Virus record (IMG/VR): IMGVR_UViG_3300032156_000033
Coordinates: 1-40,284 of that record
Length of the DNA: 40,284 nucleotides
Source: a virus
Direction: 5' to 3' (one strand)
In this document: positions 37,896 through 40,284 of the stretch, piece by piece
Numbering within the stretch: the stretch's first letter is position 1
Layout of the letters: every line of letters starts with the position of its first letter
Notes under the pieces: model-generated
What the model was told of the DNA's origin: nothing
What the model saw: only the letters and a program-made list of their open reading frames with translations
Databases searched by the model: none
Translations under genes and position numbers: made by a program

Positions 37896-37960
37896 GCGTA
37901 TTCCTTTGGTTGTGTGTCTTTGTTGCTGTTGTCCTCATCATTGCTGATGATTGGGTTTGA
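37892..37960 (+). CDS. Membrane micropeptide, 22 residues (putative)
   Basis: Starts MSVFLWLCVFVAVVLIIADD and ends WV: one hydrophobic helix with an acidic end. The ATG overlaps the upstream TGA as ATGA, and the next ATG follows its TGA after one base. Fourth of its kind in this genome. Role unknown. Confidence 0.45.
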   Translation: MSVFLWLCVFVAVVLIIADDWV

Positions 37961-37961
37961 T

Positions 37962-38195
37962 ATGCAGAATTGCAATAGAGGCTACCCGAGGGCAAGAGTC
38001 TACCGCTTGATTAATCCAAACTGCCCAGAGTGTGGGACGTTGATGCATGAAGTGTTGTCCTTTGATAAAGAGGGCAAAGAAGACCCCGAAGATTGGGTCA
38101 CCCTCCATTGGTGGGTTTGTAATTGTGGCTACAAAAGAGATCGCCCTTCCAACCCCAGACTCGACCCCACGGTGGCTAGTGTTAGGATCCAATAA
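37962..38195 (+). CDS. Zinc-ribbon protein, unknown
   Basis: A 77-residue protein from ATG 37962 (MQNCNRGYPRARVYRLINPN). It has CPECGTLM and WWVCNCGYKR, making one zinc ribbon around an acidic loop (KEGKEDPEDWV). The longer frame from 37914 overlaps the micropeptide out of phase. It ends TAATG with the next gene. Function unknown. Confidence 0.58.
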   Translation: MQNCNRGYPRARVYRLINPNCPECGTLMHEVLSFDKEGKEDPEDWVTLHWWVCNCGYKRDRPSNPRLDPTVASVRIQ

Positions 38196-38413
38196 TGCGT
38201 AAGGGCCAGTTAGACAGTCTTGTGCATCGCTGTGCTGATCTCGCGGCCCATGGGCCTAACGTGTGCGCCTATGTCATCACTTATTCGGACAAGGGTGGTT
38301 CTATCCACACAGCCAGAGGGGGTAACTTGGCGGCCCAAGTTGGCATCCTTGCAGTGGCAAAGAGCGACCTCCTAACCGAGCTGTCTCGCCAACAGGAGCC
38401 CGAAGATGCCTAG
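38195..38413 (+). CDS. Hypothetical protein, unknown
   Basis: A 72-residue protein coupled upstream by TAATG. It has a mixed beta/alpha pattern with Ala- and Gly-rich segments (HRCADLAAHGPNVCAYVITY; ARGGNLAAQVGILAVAKSDL). It overlaps the next start by 8 bp. No family recognised. Confidence 0.55.
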   Translation: MRKGQLDSLVHRCADLAAHGPNVCAYVITYSDKGGSIHTARGGNLAAQVGILAVAKSDLLTELSRQQEPEDA

Positions 38414-38870
38414 ACCTCCCGGTGCCCTCAATAGAGCCAATAGAGGGGACACGTATAAAAAAGGGCCAAATATAGACACGTCTGAAGAGCGTGTAAAGAA
38501 ATTGGCAGAAATTAGACAGATTGATGGAGAAGTCCTAGATGCAATGTCTAAAACGAACCGGATGCGTCTTACCCATTCGGATCCGGCAAACCTCTCACTT
38601 CGTCAAGTTCAAACTGCCGGGGCAGAATTTCTGGCTTCGCTGGTGGGGCACCCGGAGTTCCGTAAGAGATTGGTTGAGGAAGGTCTTAAGGACCCTGTTT
38701 CTATTCTTAAGATCGCTTCCTCAGAACGTCCGAAGGAAATCCACATGGAGGCTGACATTCAGCACTCAGTCGTTGTCGTCCCAACTCAGTTGAGTGCAGC
38801 GGACTGGGAGGATAAGATCAAGACCATCCAGGAGAACCAAACGATTGAAGCCGAGTGGGAGGACAAATGA
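38406..38870 (+). CDS. Candidate terminase small subunit
   Basis: A 154-residue protein, ATG 38406 after GGAGCCCGAAG. It starts with a basic tail (MPRPPGALNRANRGDTYKKG), then helices (RVKKLAEIRQIDGEVLDAMS; LRQVQTAGAEFLASLVGHPE), and ends with IHMEADIQHSVVVVPTQLSA and an acidic ADWEDK. The helical N-terminal part, a beta strand with VVVVP near the C-terminus and the position 1 kb before the large terminase fit a small terminase subunit, which would recognise packaging sites and feed DNA to the large subunit. No recognisable helix-turn-helix consensus, so this is a candidate only. Confidence 0.48.
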   Translation: MPRPPGALNRANRGDTYKKGPNIDTSEERVKKLAEIRQIDGEVLDAMSKTNRMRLTHSDPANLSLRQVQTAGAEFLASLVGHPEFRKRLVEEGLKDPVSILKIASSERPKEIHMEADIQHSVVVVPTQLSAADWEDKIKTIQENQTIEAEWEDK

Positions 38871-39034
38871 GTTGCGAGAACCCTGATTTTAGTGTTACAC
38901 ACAGCAATCCACTGGGCGTTTTCTGTTCCAAATGTGGTTGCAACAGAGCAGCGCATGGGATCGAGCCTCTGCCTGGTGAGTTTGAAGATAATGGAAGATT
39001 CGGTTTCAATCCGCTACCAGGGTGGGACAGTTAA
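38867..39034 (+). CDS. Small zinc-binding protein, unknown
   Basis: A 55-residue protein (MSCENPDFSVTHSNPLGVFC...), overlapping the upstream stop as ATGA. It has FCSKCGCNRAAH, a compact C-x2-C-x-C...H centre. The C-terminal part is acidic with FGFNPLPGWDS. Function unknown; small zinc proteins occur repeatedly in this genome. Confidence 0.57.
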   Translation: MSCENPDFSVTHSNPLGVFCSKCGCNRAAHGIEPLPGEFEDNGRFGFNPLPGWDS

Positions 39035-39043
39035 GGAGGATGG

Positions 39044-39262
39044 ATGGTAACTTGGCTACAGAGCCTTATCGGTAGAGGGGGGCCTCAGACTAAAAAGGTC
39101 GCCTTCCTCGTCTTCGTTATTACAGGAGTCTTCTACCTTGGACTGGATCTACTATTTCAGAGAATACTTAGCGAAACTTGGGTGGCTGCGTTTGCTATCC
39201 TTGCTGGGACTGTAACCGGGGGCTACCTGGGTGGCAAGCATATTGAGAAGGAGAAGCCTTGA
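39044..39262 (+). CDS. Holin (putative, two-helix)
   Basis: A 72-residue protein, ATG 39044 after AGGAGGATGG. It has two membrane helices (about residues 18-38, VAFLVFVITGVFYLGLDLLF; and 46-65, VAAFAILAGTVTGGYLGG), a polar N-terminus and a short charged C-terminus (KHIEKEKP). Size and topology fit a small class II holin, which would let the lysozyme reach the wall. It is directly before the spanin-like gene, which fits a lysis cassette, although the lysozyme itself lies at 16.3 kb. Confidence 0.66.
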   Translation: MVTWLQSLIGRGGPQTKKVAFLVFVITGVFYLGLDLLFQRILSETWVAAFAILAGTVTGGYLGGKHIEKEKP

Positions 39263-39897
39263 AGATCCCAGAACTACTCAAGCCATTCCTCCCCTATGCC
39301 GCTGGACTCGCTGTAATCGTTTCTGTCTACTCCTACTATCACTACCAGTCAAACAAACGCCTAGAGAGTGAGATTGTGTCTCAACAGAAAGAGGAGCAGA
39401 TCCATGCCCTTCAGGAGATTGCCCAGACGGAGAAGACTAAAGCGGAGGCTGCTGATCTCAAGGCTACTGCGTTGGCAAAGACCACAGAAGAGGCTAAACA
39501 GATCGCGCTTCTTGAACATGACAAATCCGAAGCCCTCAAGCGGAAGCTGGCTGCTCTTCAAGCAGGGAAGCCTCTTCCCCTACCCGGAGGAAACACCGGC
39601 CTGGATGACTCTGCACTGAAGAATCAGATCATTGAACAGCAAGATACTGAGATTCAATCTCTGCATGGGGTGATTGATAACCAGGATAAGGAACTCATTA
39701 CGACAAGGTTATCTAGGGATTCATGGAAGGAAGTCGCAACTCTGAACGAAAAGTCTCTCAAATCGGCAGAAGAACGGGTTAGGGCTGAACAGATTGCCAA
39801 GTCTGCCATCAAGAAGCAGGGTTGGCTTAGGGAAGGCAGGGGTGCCCTCTGGGGCGGTGCCGCCGTATTCGCGGCCCATGCCCTTGGGGTATTTTAA
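39259..39897 (+). CDS. Rz-like inner-membrane spanin (putative)
   Basis: A 212-residue protein starting at TTG 39259, which overlaps the upstream TGA (TTGA); AAGGAG lies five bases before it. An N-terminal membrane helix (about residues 9-26, FLPYAAGLAVIVSVYSYY) leads into a long coiled coil (ESEIVSQQKEEQIHALQEIA; AEAADLKATALAKTTEEAKQ), a Gly/Pro hinge near residue 103 and a second coiled coil. A weak hydrophobic segment ends the protein (LWGGAAVFAAHALGVF). This resembles periplasmic spanins that link the inner and outer membranes. No Rz1 lipoprotein partner is visible, so a different role remains possible. It ends TAATG with the terminase. Confidence 0.6.
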   Translation: MKIPELLKPFLPYAAGLAVIVSVYSYYHYQSNKRLESEIVSQQKEEQIHALQEIAQTEKTKAEAADLKATALAKTTEEAKQIALLEHDKSEALKRKLAALQAGKPLPLPGGNTGLDDSALKNQIIEQQDTEIQSLHGVIDNQDKELITTRLSRDSWKEVATLNEKSLKSAEERVRAEQIAKSAIKKQGWLREGRGALWGGAAVFAAHALGVF

Positions 39898-40284
39898 TGG
39901 CAATTATCTGGCAACCACAGGAACGGCAGAGACTTGTAATCTCGTGCCCCTATCAGGAGATTCTATATGGCGGCGCAGCAGGCGGCGGAAAGGATATAAG
40001 TGTTAATGAAATTATGCACTTACATACCGCACTTGGGCCACAGCAAGTCAAGGCTTGCAAAATTCGTATTGGCGAATACCTGATAGGGTCAGGTGGAACC
40101 CCTGTAAGGGTAATTGCAAAGTCCCTCATCGAAACAAAGGACTTCTTCCGAGTGTCTTTTGATGATGGGACGCATTTGGATGTTTCTCACCATCACAGGT
40201 GGACAATTTTCGATCTCTCCAAGAGAGGCCGAGGCGACAAGGAGCGTGGTAATTTCAAATGCACGGTTGATACCGCATGGCTCC
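39897..40284 (+). CDS. Terminase large subunit, N-terminal part (continues at base 1)
   Basis: ATG 39897 overlaps the spanin stop as TAATG. The first 32 residues (MAIIWQPQERQRLVISCPYQ then EILYGGAAGGGK) are the N-terminal extein, with the first half of the Walker A loop. From 39993 the frame continues as the intein. The last 174 bases repeat 1-174, after which the frame continues at base 3. The join gives an 845-residue precursor. An out-of-frame longer ORF from 39794 is not the gene. Confidence 0.92.
   Translation, partial: MAIIWQPQERQRLVISCPYQEILYGGAAGGGKDISVNEIMHLHTALGPQQVKACKIRIGEYLIGSGGTPVRVIAKSLIETKDFFRVSFDDGTHLDVSHHHRWTIFDLSKRGRGDKERGNFKCTVDTAWL
39993..40284 (+). other. Class 3 intein, N-terminal part
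   Basis: First part of the 364-residue intein, inserted after P-loop Lys32. The N-terminus reads DISVNEIMHLHTALGPQQVK, where the usual block A Cys-x-x-x-(D/G)-T pattern appears as Asp1...Asn5-Glu6, so no N-terminal nucleophile is present. RIGEYLIGSGGTPVRV follows, the common 'GDYV.GSDG.PV.V' strand of Hint folds. The rest runs through 1-974. Confidence 0.88.
40111..40284. repeat. Terminal direct repeat, right copy
   Basis: Matches 1-174 with one synonymous mismatch (C at 40238 against T at 128). See the left copy for what it implies. Confidence 0.95.

Noticed and set aside
39794-40006. Frameshift or alternative start of the terminase
   Set aside because: The frame from 39897 is intact across the join and gives a normal P-loop; the 39794 frame is unrelated and stops at once.

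Overview
The window is a complete or near-complete genome of a tailed bacteriophage (Caudoviricetes), most likely with a short, podovirus-type tail. Bases 1-174 recur at 40111-40284 with one mismatch, so the contig closes into a circle of about 40,110 bp cut inside the large terminase gene. Head genes and P22/T7-style connector and tail genes are present. I see no tail tube, tape measure or sheath gene, no DNA or RNA polymerase, no integrase and no repressor. A probable spanin points to a Gram-negative host, but no species can be named. I saw no tRNA or CRISPR by eye.

Layout: two opposed transcription units diverge from a roughly 0.9 kb non-coding control region (36.06-36.87 kb) and converge on a bidirectional terminator at 23.27 kb. 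The rightward unit starts at a sigma70-like promoter (36868). It holds small zinc-ribbon genes, a candidate small terminase, a holin-like gene and a spanin-like gene (36.9-39.9 kb). It then crosses the contig end into the large terminase, portal, scaffold, major capsid, collar-type fibre, adaptor, tail nozzle, injected virion proteins, a GH108 endolysin, a run of fibre/decoration proteins and a pectate-lyase-fold tailspike (to 23.26 kb). The leftward unit (36.0-23.3 kb) is a dense run of small early genes, mostly joined by ATGA, GTGA or TAATG overlaps. It includes a pentapeptide-repeat protein, an Ala-rich repeat protein, an OB-fold/ssDNA-binding-like protein, a replication initiator with iterons inside its gene, two nucleases, a helix-turn-helix protein and a glycosyltransferase-TPR fusion.

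Most notable: (1) the terminase P-loop is interrupted between Lys and Ser by a 364-residue intein that starts with Asp and carries the Trp/Cys/Thr signature of class 3 inteins; its homing endonuclease has Asn where the first catalytic Asp should be. (2) A lambda-O-like origin (11-bp iterons, AT-rich tract, inverted repeat) lies inside the replication gene. (3) Four 16-24 residue membrane micropeptide genes sit in junctions, three of them locked to their neighbours by stop/start overlaps. (4) A 26.6-28.9 kb accessory cluster has duplicated start-of-gene leaders, including a 51-bp exact repeat, which suggests cassette shuffling at ribosome-binding sites.

Functions of most small genes are unknown. 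Starts were chosen from ribosome-binding sites and overlaps, and several differ from the longest open frame.
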